Source: JANYHF01 sp963732765 (GTDB taxonomy: Bacteria > Pseudomonadota > Alphaproteobacteria > Rhizobiales > Hyphomicrobiaceae). Taken from it: 64,000 bases of DNA. Below the pieces are notes generated by a model, which ran no database searches, was not told the DNA's origin, and was given only the letters and a program-made list of their open reading frames with translations. Shown in pieces: positions 53,445-63,799 of this stretch. Positions within the stretch are counted from its first letter, which is position 1. Each line of letters begins with the position of its first letter. A program made the translations under genes and the position numbers. The stretch lies in the NCBI GenBank assembly GCA_963732765.1, contig CAVTAS010000001.1, positions 372,001 through 436,000 on the forward strand, in the 5' to 3' direction.

Positions 53445-54677
53445 ATGCAGTTTGCCAAGAGCCTTAGCGGGCTTGCACTCAGCGTTGCGCTGATGACATC
53501 GACGGCCATGGCCGGCGAGATCGTTCTGAATTCCGACCAGTCCGATCCCGCGCCCAAGAAGGCCATGGAAGAGCTGATCGCCAATTTCGAGAAGGCCAAT
53601 CCCGACATCAAGGTCAAGTGGAACAACTTCGACCATGAAGGCTACAAGTCGGCAATCAACAATTTCCTGAAGGCCAATCCCCCGGATGTGGCCGCCTGGT
53701 ACGCCGGCAACCGCATGGCGCCGCAGGTCAAGGCCGGCCTATTCGAGGACGTCACGGACGTCTGGGACAAGAACGGCCTCAACGACCAGCTGAAGTCGGC
53801 TGCGCCCTCCATGACCATCGATGGCAAGAAGTGGGGCGTGCCGTATACGTATTATCAGTGGGGCATCTACTATCGTCCCGACGTGTTCAAGGCCAATGGC
53901 GTCGAGGTCCCCAAGACCTGGGCCGAACTGGTCGCCGCTTGCGCCAAGCTGAAGGCTGCCGGCGTTGCCCCCTTCGCCATCGGCACCAAGGCCCTGTGGC
54001 CAACCGGCGGCTGGTTCGACTACATGGACCTGCGCGTCAACGGCTATCAGTTCCACATGGACTTGACCGCCGGCAAGATTCCGTACACGGACGCCAAGGT
54101 CAAGGCCGTGTTCGATAAGTGGGCCGAGCTGGTCAAGCCCGGCTACTACATCGAGAACCACGCCGCGCTCGACTGGCAGGACGCCATGCCCCAGTTCGTA
54201 CAGGGCAAGGCCGCCATGTACCTGATGGGCAACTTCGCCGTCGCTCCGATGATGGCCGGTGGCCTGAAGGAAGACCAGATCGGCTTCATGCAGTTCCCCG
54301 CCATCACAGAAGGCATTCCCATGGCTGAGGATGCGCCGACCGACACCTTCCACATTCCCTCGGGCGCCAAGAACAAGGACGACGCCAAGAAGTTCCTGGC
54401 TTACGTCGCCTCTGCTGACGCCCAGACCAAGTTGAACGCCATCCTCGGTCAGCTGCCGGTCAACTCGGGCTCGGCCAAGCCGAACGACAAGTTCCTGAGC
54501 GCCGGCTTCGCTATGCTCTCGAGCGCTGCGGGCCTGGCCCAGTTCTTCGACCGTGACGCGCCCGCCGATATGGCCAAGGCCGGCATGGAAGGCTTCCAGG
54601 AGTTCATGGTGCGCCCCGAGAACCAGGACAAAATCCTGGCCCGCCTCGAGGCAACGCGCCAGAAGGTCTACAAGTAA
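53445..54677 (+). CDS. ABC transporter sugar-binding protein
   Basis: A 410-aa periplasmic binding protein of the extracellular solute-binding family 1. Signal peptide MQFAKSLSGLALSVALMTST. Mature sequence has EELIANFEKANPDIKVKWNN, NFLKANPPDVAAWYAGNRMA, KKWGVPYTYYQWGIYYRPDV and PQFVQGKAAMYLMGNFAVAP, the usual ligand-cleft and hinge segments with several aromatics for stacking on sugar rings. ATG 53445 follows AGGGAGGACAGT. It is the first gene of the transporter operon; the ligand is inferred to be a galactoside or oligosaccharide from the linked GH42 enzyme. Confidence 0.93.
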   Translation: MQFAKSLSGLALSVALMTSTAMAGEIVLNSDQSDPAPKKAMEELIANFEKANPDIKVKWNNFDHEGYKSAINNFLKANPPDVAAWYAGNRMAPQVKAGLFEDVTDVWDKNGLNDQLKSAAPSMTIDGKKWGVPYTYYQWGIYYRPDVFKANGVEVPKTWAELVAACAKLKAAGVAPFAIGTKALWPTGGWFDYMDLRVNGYQFHMDLTAGKIPYTDAKVKAVFDKWAELVKPGYYIENHAALDWQDAMPQFVQGKAAMYLMGNFAVAPMMAGGLKEDQIGFMQFPAITEGIPMAEDAPTDTFHIPSGAKNKDDAKKFLAYVASADAQTKLNAILGQLPVNSGSAKPNDKFLSAGFAMLSSAAGLAQFFDRDAPADMAKAGMEGFQEFMVRPENQDKILARLEATRQKVYK

Positions 54678-54769
54678 GCACTGACGACGGACGTTTCCTC
54701 CGATAACTTGGCCGGGGTCCAAGAGGATCCCGGCCCTTGTCCCGAGTTGGACTGGCAGCCTTTGTGGCT

Positions 54770-54859
54770 CAGGGGCGGGAGCTGTCTCGCCCGTCCGTCC
54801 GCAAATTCGGCCCTATCGGATGTGGCACGTTTGGCAGGCGAGACAAGTCTCGCCCCTAC
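54770..54859. repeat. Imperfect inverted repeat AGGGGCG...CGCCCCT
   Basis: Left arm AGGGGCGGGAGCTGTCTCGC (54770 on) and inverted right arm GGCGAGACAAGTCTCGCCCC (to about 54859), 18 of 21 positions complementary. It sits between the binding-protein gene and the first permease and may lower read-through or stabilise the upstream message. Same outer motif as 20349 and 57785. Confidence 0.7.
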
Positions 54860-54891
54860 GCCTTCAGGTCCTCCCGTATGGAATGGACGCC

Positions 54892-55812
54892 ATGACCTCG
54901 ATTGCGCCGGCACTCCCCGCCCCCCGCGACAGCTACTGGAAACGCAACCAGCTCGCCATTGCGCCCTGGCTTTTCCTTGCGCCAGGCATGCTGATGTTTG
55001 CGCTTTATGTGATCATTCCGATCTTCCAGTCGATCGGCATCAGCTTTTACGACTGGGACGGCCTTGGCGAAAAGAAGTGGATCGGCGTCAACAACTACGT
55101 CGAGCTTTGGGGCGACGAAAGTTTCTACACCTCGCTGAAGAACAATCTGATCTGGTTGGTGCTCTACATGCTGTCGGTTCCGGTGGGACTGGCGATCGCC
55201 CTGTTCCTGAACCAGACCGTTGCGGGCATTCGGCTATACAAATCGCTTTTCTTCTTTCCGTTTGTGATCAGCCAGGTTGTCGTTGGACTTATCTTCACAT
55301 GGTTCTACGCACCGAACTTCGGATTGCTCTCAGGAGTGATCAAGGCCATCACCGGTTCCAATGTCGCCATCCTGGCCGATGATCGTCTGGCGACCTTTGG
55401 CGTGATTGCAGCGGGCCTCTGGCCACAGATTGCCTACGTGATGATCCTCTATCTGACGGGTCTCAACAATATCAACTCCGAGCAGATCGAGGCTGCCCGC
55501 ATGGACGGCGCGCGCGGCTGGAAACTACTGTGGAACATCATCATCCCGCAGTTGGGCCCTGCCACCTTCATCGCTGTGGTGGTCACTGTCATCGGCGCGC
55601 TGCGGTCCTTCGACCTGATCTCGATCATGACGCGCGGCGGCCCCTATGGCTCGACCCGTGTGCTGAGCTATTTCATGTACGAACAGGCCCTGTCGGAATA
55701 CGGCTATCGCATGGGCTATGGCGCGGCCATCGCTGTGGTGCTGTTCCTGATCATGATGATTTTCATCACCTTCTTCGTCGTGCGCATGCTTGGCGACGAG
55801 AGGAACGCCTGA
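54892..55812 (+). CDS. Sugar ABC transporter permease (MalF/UgpA type)
   Basis: A 306-aa inner-membrane permease with six hydrophobic helices, beginning APWLFLAPGMLMFALYVIIP. The EAA loop that contacts the ATPase is INSEQIEAARMDGARGWKLL, followed by WNIIIPQLGPATF. ATG 54892 is chosen because it fits the family start; an in-frame ATG at 54883 is also possible. The stop overlaps the next start by one base (TGATG). Confidence 0.93.
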   Translation: MTSIAPALPAPRDSYWKRNQLAIAPWLFLAPGMLMFALYVIIPIFQSIGISFYDWDGLGEKKWIGVNNYVELWGDESFYTSLKNNLIWLVLYMLSVPVGLAIALFLNQTVAGIRLYKSLFFFPFVISQVVVGLIFTWFYAPNFGLLSGVIKAITGSNVAILADDRLATFGVIAAGLWPQIAYVMILYLTGLNNINSEQIEAARMDGARGWKLLWNIIIPQLGPATFIAVVVTVIGALRSFDLISIMTRGGPYGSTRVLSYFMYEQALSEYGYRMGYGAAIAVVLFLIMMIFITFFVVRMLGDERNA

Positions 55813-56663
55813 TGTTCCCAACTCCAGTACAGAAGGCTGCGCCCTGGGTGCGCATCGGCTATCAGCTGCTTCTGCCGGTCGCGTTGATCGCTTGGCTGTT
55901 CCCGCTGCTTGGCGTGGCGATCACGTCGATCCGGCCCGCCAGCGATCTGGCCGCCGGCAACTACTTCGGCATGCCGTCCTATTTTGCCGGCTGGGAAAAC
56001 TACCGGGCGGTGTTCCGCGACAGCCCGATCGGCTGGTACATTCTCAACTCGTTCAAGATCACCATCCCGACAGTAATCGGCGCGGTTGCGTTGTCCTGCC
56101 TGTCTGGCTTTGCGCTCGCCACCTACAAGTTCAAAGCCAATCTCTGGATCTTCTTTCTCTTCGTTGCGGGTAATTTCATCCCGTTCCAGATCCTGATGGT
56201 GCCGGTGCGCGATTTCACGGTGCGTACCGGGCTCTACGACAGTATCTATGGTCTGATCCTGTTCCATACGGCCTTCCAGGCGGGTTTCTGCACGCTCTTT
56301 ATGCGCAACTTCATCAAGGGTCTGCCGTTCGCACTGATCGAATCTGCTCGCGTCGAAGGCGTCTCGGAGTGGAACATCTTCAGGCATATTGTGCTTCCGC
56401 TCATGAGGCCGGCCATCGCCGCGCTCTCGGTGCTGATCTTCACCTTCGTGTGGAACGACTACTTCTGGGCGACCGTAATGGTGCAAGGTCAGCACGCCAT
56501 GCCGGTGACGGCCGGGCTCTACTCGCTGAACGGGCAATGGGTTGCCGCCTGGCATCTGGTTTCGGCCGGTTCCATCGTTGCAGCGCTGCCGCCCGTTGCT
56601 ATGTTCTTCCTGATGCAGAAGCATTTCATTGCCGGCCTTACGCTCGGAGCCACAAAGGGATAG
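55812..56663 (+). CDS. Sugar ABC transporter permease (MalG/UgpE type)
   Basis: A 283-aa partner permease with about six membrane helices (LLLPVALIAWLFPLLGVAIT at the start). The EAA loop is PFALIESARVEGVSEWNIFR, then HIVLPLMRPAIAALSVLIF. It is translationally coupled to the first permease and followed four bases later by the ATPase gene. Confidence 0.93.
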   Translation: MFPTPVQKAAPWVRIGYQLLLPVALIAWLFPLLGVAITSIRPASDLAAGNYFGMPSYFAGWENYRAVFRDSPIGWYILNSFKITIPTVIGAVALSCLSGFALATYKFKANLWIFFLFVAGNFIPFQILMVPVRDFTVRTGLYDSIYGLILFHTAFQAGFCTLFMRNFIKGLPFALIESARVEGVSEWNIFRHIVLPLMRPAIAALSVLIFTFVWNDYFWATVMVQGQHAMPVTAGLYSLNGQWVAAWHLVSAGSIVAALPPVAMFFLMQKHFIAGLTLGATKG

Positions 56664-56667
56664 TCGC

Positions 56668-57768
<1,101 letters not shown>

Positions 57769-57784
57769 CAACCGGCGGTCATGG

Positions 57785-57867
57785 GTAGGGGCGGCTTGCG
57801 GCCGCCCTGGTGCAAAAAAAACCGGCACTGAAGGTGCGGCACGTGGGCGGCCGCAAGCCGCCCCTAC
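57785..57867. repeat. Perfect 23-bp inverted repeat GTAGGGGCGGCTTGCGG...
   Basis: Arms 57785-57807 and 57845-57867 are exact complements; the 37-base loop contains an A8 tract. It lies between the ATPase gene and the GH42 gene, only 41 bases before the latter, so it can fold in the transcript and may adjust expression of the enzyme relative to the transporter. It belongs to the GTAGGGGCG family. Confidence 0.9.
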
Positions 57868-57908
57868 AAACTCCGTCTGCCCACACCTAATCACCTTTGG
57901 ACCTCCCC

Positions 57909-59855
57909 ATGCCAAGCACCGGAACTCTCGGCGTCTGCTACTACCCCGAGCACTGGCCGGAAGCGTGGTGGGCGGACGATGCGCGCCGCATGCGCGAAAT
58001 GGGCATCACCTTTGTGCGCGTCGCCGAGTTTGCCTGGTCGCGTTTCGAGCCGTCGCGTGGCCGCTTCGACTTCGGCTGGCTGGATCGCGCACTCGATGTG
58101 CTGCATGCCGCCGGCCTAAAGGTCGTGATGTGCACACCTACCGCCACGCCGCCGAAATGGCTGGTCGACGAGTATCCAGAGATCCTGCCCGTCGATGCGC
58201 AGGGCCGCACACGCGGGTTCGGCTCACGCCGGCACACCACGTTCGCCTCCGATGTCTGGTGGCGTGAGAGCGAGCGGATCGTCGAAATCGTTGCCAAGCG
58301 CTACGGCAATCATCCCGCCGTCACCTGCTGGCAGACAGACAACGAATATGGCTGCCATGACACCATCCTCTCGTGGGGTCCGGAAGATTTGAAAGGCTTT
58401 CGGCGCTGGCTTCGGCAACGGCATCAGACGACTGATCAACTCAACGAGGCCTGGGGCAACGCCTTCTGGTCGATGGATGTCACGGACTTCGAGCAGGTGG
58501 CGCTGCCCAATCTCACCGTCACCGAGGCCAACCCGGCAGTGCGTCTCGACTTCTGGCGCTATCTCTCGGGCCAGGTTGCCGCCTACGACCGCATGCAGTG
58601 CGAGATCATCCGCAAGCATTCCCCCGGCCGCCGCATCACCCATAATTTCATGGGTTTCGTGAACGAGTTCGATCATTGGCCGTTTCGCGATCATCTCGAT
58701 TTTGCGTCCTGGGATAGCTACCCGATCGGCTTTGTCGAGAAATTTCCATTCACGGAGGAAGAGCGCGGCCGCTGGGCCGAGACCTCGCATCCTGATATCG
58801 CGCCGTTCCACCACGATCTTTATCGCGGCGTCGGTAACGGCAACTTCTGGGTTATGGAACAGCAGCCCGGCCCGGTGAACTGGGCGCCGTGGAACCCGGT
58901 ACCCAAGCCCGGCATGGTGCGGCTGTGGTCGTGGGAGGTGATCGCCCATGGCGGCGAGACGGTGTGCTATTTCCGCTGGCGCCAGGCGGTGCACGCGCAA
59001 GAGCAGATGCACGCGGGGCTGAATTTGGCCGGACAGAGCGAATGGTCGGTCGGCGGAAAAGAGGCTGGTCAAGTCGCCAAGGAGCTGGAGGTCGTCGGGC
59101 CATTGCCTGCGAGCGCCAAGGCGCCGGTTGCCTTGGTCTATGATTACGAAGCGTTTTTCATCACCCGTATCCAGCCGCAAGGCGCCGATTTCCGCTTCGA
59201 GGAGATTACCTTCCGATGGTACGAGGCCGTGCGCCGGCTGGGATTGGACGTGGACATCGTACCACCTGGCGCGTCGTTGACCGGCTACCAGCTAGTGCTG
59301 GTTCCCTGCATGCCGTATCTGTCGGACGCTGCCGCTGCGGCGTTCCAGGCCGCCGACGGGATGGTGCTCTACGGTCCGCGGACCGGCTCAAAGACCAGGC
59401 ACTTCTCGATTCCTGCTAACCTTCCACCCGGTCCTATCGCTGACTTGACCGGCGTTCGAGTGACGCAAGTCGCCTCGCTGCGCCCAAATCTATCGCAGGG
59501 CGTGTCCGGGATGGTTGCTGGCACTGCAATCCGTTGGCGGGAGCATCTCGACGTTCCCAAGGCCAAGGTGCTGGCCAGTTTCGCAAACGGCGATCCGGCG
59601 CTGACGCTCAAAGGCAATCACGCCTACCTTGCCTGCTGGCCCGACGAGGCACTGCTCACGGCAACGGTGGCGCATCTGGCGGCCTTGGCGAACCTGACCA
59701 CCATTCCGCTGCCCGAGACAATCCGCCTGCGTCGCCGCGGCGACTTCACCTTCGCCTTCAACTACGGCGATGCGCCCTGGACGGCTCCCGCACTTGGAAC
59801 GCTCGTGATGGGCGCGCAGATGGTGGCTCCGCAGGGACTGTCCATCTGGCGCTGA
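57909..59855 (+). CDS. GH42 beta-galactosidase
   Basis: A 648-aa cytosolic glycoside hydrolase of family 42. The N-terminal TIM barrel starts GVCYYPEHWPEAWWADDARR. The acid/base is E146 in CWQTDNEYGCHDTILSWGP and the nucleophile E317 in NFWVMEQQPGPVNWAPWNP. The middle trimerisation domain has VALVYDYEAFFITRIQPQGA and LVLVPCMPYLSDAAAAAF; a small C-terminal beta domain closes the protein. No signal peptide, so it acts on imported galactosides. ATG 57909 is the family-like start; a TTG at 57897 is possible. It completes the regulated sugar module. Confidence 0.93.
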   Translation: MPSTGTLGVCYYPEHWPEAWWADDARRMREMGITFVRVAEFAWSRFEPSRGRFDFGWLDRALDVLHAAGLKVVMCTPTATPPKWLVDEYPEILPVDAQGRTRGFGSRRHTTFASDVWWRESERIVEIVAKRYGNHPAVTCWQTDNEYGCHDTILSWGPEDLKGFRRWLRQRHQTTDQLNEAWGNAFWSMDVTDFEQVALPNLTVTEANPAVRLDFWRYLSGQVAAYDRMQCEIIRKHSPGRRITHNFMGFVNEFDHWPFRDHLDFASWDSYPIGFVEKFPFTEEERGRWAETSHPDIAPFHHDLYRGVGNGNFWVMEQQPGPVNWAPWNPVPKPGMVRLWSWEVIAHGGETVCYFRWRQAVHAQEQMHAGLNLAGQSEWSVGGKEAGQVAKELEVVGPLPASAKAPVALVYDYEAFFITRIQPQGADFRFEEITFRWYEAVRRLGLDVDIVPPGASLTGYQLVLVPCMPYLSDAAAAAFQAADGMVLYGPRTGSKTRHFSIPANLPPGPIADLTGVRVTQVASLRPNLSQGVSGMVAGTAIRWREHLDVPKAKVLASFANGDPALTLKGNHAYLACWPDEALLTATVAHLAALANLTTIPLPETIRLRRRGDFTFAFNYGDAPWTAPALGTLVMGAQMVAPQGLSIWR

Positions 59856-59976
59856 CGCAGTGATACCTCGAAACCGTCCGCCCAAGTTGGGTCACGATGG
59901 AGTGTAAGTGTTCTCCTAGGGCTGACACGATGGGCCGCTGCGGGGCCGCCTGACCATCTTCCTTGGAGGACTCAGC

Positions 59977-60672
59977 ATGGACCCGCAAGTCAGACGCGTC
60001 GTCGCCGCCAACAGCGCGAACGAGATTGCCGCCGCTATGATCCACAACAGCATGGGCGGCATCATCACGGCTCTGGCCTCGGGGGCCGCGCTCGTTGTTT
60101 CGGGCATCAGCCTCTGGGAAACTTCCCTCAAACAACCCGATCTGCAGTTCTATCTCGGCAATAATCTCGCCTACACGCGCGATCCCTGGGGTAGCGACGA
60201 GGTGCTGGTGATCCCTATGACTGTGACCAATTCCGGCGCGCGCGACGGTGCGGTAATCTCGCTGGAAATGGACCTGAAGAACACCGTCAGCGGCGCAGTC
60301 GAGCAGTTCTCAAGTAGCTATACGGCCGATGCCAGCTACTTCGGCTCTGTCGACGATGTCAGCGCCAACAAGCATCGGCCCAAGATGCCGTTCACACCGA
60401 TCGTGGTCTCAGGGCGAACCACCTTTTCCGGCACCGTCCTGTTCTATCCCAAGCAGCCGAAACAGAAGTCGGTTGTGGAACCCAAGTCGGAAGTAGAGTT
60501 CACGGTTCGGCTGGTCACATCCAAACCATCGGGCTGGATTGACGAACTGCTGCAAACCAACCCATCGCCGATCACAGTCCGCGCCGAGGTGCCGAACTTC
60601 CTGCCTGGCGCGTTGTTCGTCGGTGAGTTTGCCAGACTACGCCAGAAGGAAGATGCGCCGAAGACGCCCTAA
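59977..60672 (+). CDS. Hypothetical membrane-anchored protein
   Basis: A 231-aa protein with one membrane helix near residues 25-47 (MGGIITALASGAALVVSGIS) and a beta-rich extracytoplasmic-type domain (DEVLVIPMTVTNSGARDGAV, ISLEMDLKNTVSGAVEQFSS, VEPKSEVEFTVRLVTSK). The MTVTNSGARDGAV segment recalls immunoglobulin-like domains. No family recognised. ATG 59977 is strongly supported by TTGGAGGACTCAGC. It overlaps the convergent aminotransferase gene by 4 bases. Confidence 0.75.
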   Translation: MDPQVRRVVAANSANEIAAAMIHNSMGGIITALASGAALVVSGISLWETSLKQPDLQFYLGNNLAYTRDPWGSDEVLVIPMTVTNSGARDGAVISLEMDLKNTVSGAVEQFSSSYTADASYFGSVDDVSANKHRPKMPFTPIVVSGRTTFSGTVLFYPKQPKQKSVVEPKSEVEFTVRLVTSKPSGWIDELLQTNPSPITVRAEVPNFLPGALFVGEFARLRQKEDAPKTP

Positions 60673-61919
60673 AGCGCCTCGTCCAACGCCTCCAGGACGC
60701 GCGTCACATCGGCTGATGTGTTGTAGTGAACCAGCGACAAACGCACCACGCCGTCTTCGGGATCGATGCCCAGGGCCTGCATGACGCGATGTGCGTAGAA
60801 GTGCCCGGAACCCGTGCAGATCTTGCGCGCGGTCAGCTTGTCCACCACCTGCTGTGGCGATCTCGTCTTCGGCCGGAACGCAATGGTCGCCGCGCGCTTG
60901 TGCGGCTCGGCCGTGTGCGGGCCGACAATCCTTGCCCCCTTGTCGGCCAGTAGCGTCAGGATGCGGTTGACCTGCTCGCATTCGTGGATGTGAAAACGCT
61001 CCATGATGCTCGCTATGCGCTGATGCAGGTGCTCGGCCGGCGTCTCGCCCTTGGCCAGATGGTGCACATACGCCTGTTCCAGGTAGTCGATCACCCCGCC
61101 CGCGCAGGCAATCTCGCCATGCTGCGGGCCGGCCGGCGTCAGCCGCTTGCCGAGGTATCCTTCGTTGAAGAAGTGCCCCTGGTTGGCGATCTTCTCGAGC
61201 TGGGCGCGCTTGACATAGAGCAGCCCCTGATGCGGCCCATAGGTCTTGTACAGACTGAAATAGTAGAAATCGACATCCAGCGCCTTCACGTCCGGCAGCA
61301 GATGCGGCGCACACGACACGCCATCCACGCCGATGCGCGCACCGGCGGCATGAACTTCGCGGGCGATGGACGCGATGTCGTGGATTTCGCCGACGATGTT
61401 GGAGCAATGTGTGATGAACACGAACTTCGTGCGCTTGTTCAGCAGGGTCTTGAGCTTGCCGAGATCCAGCCGCCCGGTCTCGGGATCGACCGAAAGCTCG
61501 CGCACCACGATGCCGCTATTGCCCTGCGCCAGTCGCCGCCACGCTCCGACATTGGCCTCGTGGTCCTGGTTTGTGACGATCACCTCGTCGCCGACACTGA
61601 GTTCGGCGCGCAGCGCATGAGCCAGCACATAGGTGTTGATGCTGGTGGAAGGCCCGAACATGACCTCCTCGGGATCGGCGTTGAGCGCCTGGGTCCAGAG
61701 CGCGGTCGAGCGATCCATGGCGCGCCCGGTCTCGGCGGAAGCGGCAAAGGACCAGTAGGGCTGCACCTTGGTGGCGGTCATGTAGTGGGCGAACTGGTCG
61801 ATCACCGGCTTGGCCGCATAGGAGCCGCCGGCATTCTCGCTCATCACCCACTGCCCGGTCTCGGGGTGGGCGAAGGTCGGGAATTGGGCGCGGATGAAGG
61901 CGTGGTCGAGGTGGGGCAT
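60669..61919 (-). CDS. Class V aminotransferase / cysteine desulfurase-like protein
   Basis: A 416-aa PLP enzyme. The PLP lysine is in FYYFSLYKTYGPHQGLLYVK, with the cofactor Asp/His segment GARIGVDGVSCAPHLLPDVK. Substrate side: VMSENAGGSYAAKPVIDQFA and FGPSTSINTYVLAHALRAEL. It belongs to the cysteine-desulfurase-like branch, but the usual sulfur-carrying Cys loop is not obvious, so a lyase, aminotransferase or selenocysteine-lyase-like role is open. ATG 61919 starts the protein, 31 bases beyond queF on the same strand. Confidence 0.87.
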   Translation of the reverse strand: MPHLDHAFIRAQFPTFAHPETGQWVMSENAGGSYAAKPVIDQFAHYMTATKVQPYWSFAASAETGRAMDRSTALWTQALNADPEEVMFGPSTSINTYVLAHALRAELSVGDEVIVTNQDHEANVGAWRRLAQGNSGIVVRELSVDPETGRLDLGKLKTLLNKRTKFVFITHCSNIVGEIHDIASIAREVHAAGARIGVDGVSCAPHLLPDVKALDVDFYYFSLYKTYGPHQGLLYVKRAQLEKIANQGHFFNEGYLGKRLTPAGPQHGEIACAGGVIDYLEQAYVHHLAKGETPAEHLHQRIASIMERFHIHECEQVNRILTLLADKGARIVGPHTAEPHKRAATIAFRPKTRSPQQVVDKLTARKICTGSGHFYAHRVMQALGIDPEDGVVRLSLVHYNTSADVTRVLEALDEAL

Positions 61920-61949
61920 GTTCCCTCTGCGTTGGATGTGGCGGGAACC

Positions 61950-62411
61950 CTACCCCCGTCCCCGATACGGCGCCACCCCCTGGTCCGGCAACCACAGCCC
62001 CTCGGGCGGCGCGCCGGTCTGCCAGAACACATCGATCGGCATGCCGCCGCGCGGATACCAGTAGCCGCCGACGCGCAGCCAGTGCGGTTCCAGCAGAGTG
62101 ACCAGCTTCTTGGCCACCGTGATGGTCGTACCCTCATGGAAGCCACCGTGATTGCGGAATGAGCCGAGATACAACTTGAGGCTTTTGCTCTCCACCAGCC
62201 AGCCGGCCGGCACGTAGTCGATCACCAGATGCGCGAAATCCGGCTGTCCCGTTACTGGGCACAGGCAGGTAAACTCGGGCGCGGTGAAGCGGGCGAGATA
62301 GTGGGTATCGGGATGCGGGTTGGGCACGCGCTCCAGAAGCGCGACCTCCGGGTTGTCAGGCTGGGCGACCTTGTGGCCGAGTTGGGTGACGTGTGGTTTC
62401 TTGCTGGGCAT
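61950..62411 (-). CDS. queF: NADPH-dependent 7-cyano-7-deazaguanine reductase
   Basis: Reduces preQ0 to preQ1 in queuosine synthesis. A 153-aa short-form QueF. Catalytic Cys51 and Asp58 are in FTCLCPVTGQPDFAHLVIDY; the QueF motif ESKSLKLYLGSFRNH binds NADPH; the substrate Glu region and GGYWYPRGGMPIDVFWQTG complete the tunnelling fold. The start is ATG 62411 (MPSKKPHVTQLG) or ATG 62423; neither has a strong ribosome site. It is divergent from eno. Confidence 0.95.
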   Translation of the reverse strand: MPSKKPHVTQLGHKVAQPDNPEVALLERVPNPHPDTHYLARFTAPEFTCLCPVTGQPDFAHLVIDYVPAGWLVESKSLKLYLGSFRNHGGFHEGTTITVAKKLVTLLEPHWLRVGGYWYPRGGMPIDVFWQTGAPPEGLWLPDQGVAPYRGRG

Positions 62412-62501
62412 GGCTCGGTCCATCTTGGGGCTTTATTGGTGGGATTTGCTCGGCTATGACACCGCCAGCACAAAACCTCAACAACCCATCATGAGAGCCC
62501 C

Positions 62502-63791
62502 ATGACCTCCATCATCGACATCATCGGCCGCGAAATCCTGGATTCGCGCGGCAATCCCACCGTCGAGGTGGATGTGATCCTGGAGGACGGCACGCTCGGC
62601 CGCGCAGCGGTGCCGTCAGGAGCCTCGACCGGCGCGCATGAGGCCGTGGAACTGCGCGATGGCGACAAGAAGCGCTATGGCGGCAAGGGCGTGCTGAAGG
62701 CCGTGGAAGCGGTCAACGGCGAGCTGTTCGACGCGCTGGCCGGCATGGAGGCCGAGGATCAGCGGCGCATCGATGCCACCATGATCAAGCTCGACGGTAC
62801 GCCGAACAAGAGCCGTCTAGGCGCCAACGCCATTCTTGGCATCTCGCTGGCGGTCGCCAAGGCAGCGGCCGAGAGCTGCGGCCTCTCGCTCTACCGCTAC
62901 GTCGGCGGCACCTCGGCCCGCGTGCTGCCGGTGCCCATGATGAACATCATCAACGGCGGCGCCCATGCCGACAATCCCATCGACATCCAGGAGTTCATGA
63001 TCCTGCCTGTCGCCGCGCCAAGCTGCTCGGAGGCGATCCGTTGGGGCTCGGAAGTGTTCCAGACCCTGAAGAAGTCGCTGCACGACGCCAGCCATGCCAC
63101 GGGCGTTGGCGACGAGGGCGGTTTCGCCCCGAACCTGAAGTCGGCCGACGAGGCACTAGGTTTTATCATGAAATCGATCGAGAAGGCCGGCTACAAGCCG
63201 GGCGTCGACATCATGCTCGGCCTGGATTGTGCGGCCACGGAATACTTCAAGGACGGCAAGTACAAGATGGAAGGCGAGGGCAAGACGCTCGACAGCGCCG
63301 GCAACGCCAAGTTCCTGGCCGATCTCGCGGCCCGCTACCCGATCGTGTCGATCGAGGACGGCATGTCCGAGGACGACTGGGAAGGCTGGAAGGCGCTGAC
63401 CGAGTTGCTCGGCAACAAGTGCCAACTCGTTGGTGATGACTTGTTCGTGACCAACACGCAGCGCCTGAAGATGGGCATCGACAAGGGCATCGCCAATTCG
63501 ATCCTGGTCAAGGTCAACCAGATCGGCACGCTGACGGAAACTCTGGACGCTGTCGATATGGCGCACCGCGCGAATTATACGGCCGTGATGAGCCACCGGT
63601 CGGGTGAAACCGAGGACTCCACCATCGCCGATCTGGCGGTTGCGACCAACTGCGGGCAGATCAAGACCGGCTCGCTGTCGCGCTCCGACCGGCTGGCCAA
63701 GTACAACCAGCTGATCCGCATCGAGGGCGAGCTGGGCGATACCGCGCAATACGCCGGCAAAGGGATCTTGCGGAAATCGGCAGGGGTCTGA
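62502..63791 (+). CDS. eno: Enolase
   Basis: Converts 2-phosphoglycerate to phosphoenolpyruvate in glycolysis. 429 aa, standard length. Seen: IIGREILDSRGNPTVEVDVI, AVPSGASTGAHEAVELRDGD, VPMMNIINGGAHADNPIDIQ, GVGDEGGFAPNL with the catalytic Glu, metal ligands in IMLGLDCAATEYF, YPIVSIEDGMSEDDWEGW, LVGDDLFVTNTQRL, and SILVKVNQIGTLTETL with the catalytic Lys, then MSHRSGETEDSTIADLAV. ATG 62502 is the usual start. With pgk at the other end, two lower-glycolysis genes lie in this window but are not linked. Confidence 0.98.
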   Translation: MTSIIDIIGREILDSRGNPTVEVDVILEDGTLGRAAVPSGASTGAHEAVELRDGDKKRYGGKGVLKAVEAVNGELFDALAGMEAEDQRRIDATMIKLDGTPNKSRLGANAILGISLAVAKAAAESCGLSLYRYVGGTSARVLPVPMMNIINGGAHADNPIDIQEFMILPVAAPSCSEAIRWGSEVFQTLKKSLHDASHATGVGDEGGFAPNLKSADEALGFIMKSIEKAGYKPGVDIMLGLDCAATEYFKDGKYKMEGEGKTLDSAGNAKFLADLAARYPIVSIEDGMSEDDWEGWKALTELLGNKCQLVGDDLFVTNTQRLKMGIDKGIANSILVKVNQIGTLTETLDAVDMAHRANYTAVMSHRSGETEDSTIADLAVATNCGQIKTGSLSRSDRLAKYNQLIRIEGELGDTAQYAGKGILRKSAGV

Positions 63792-63799
63792 AGCCCCCG

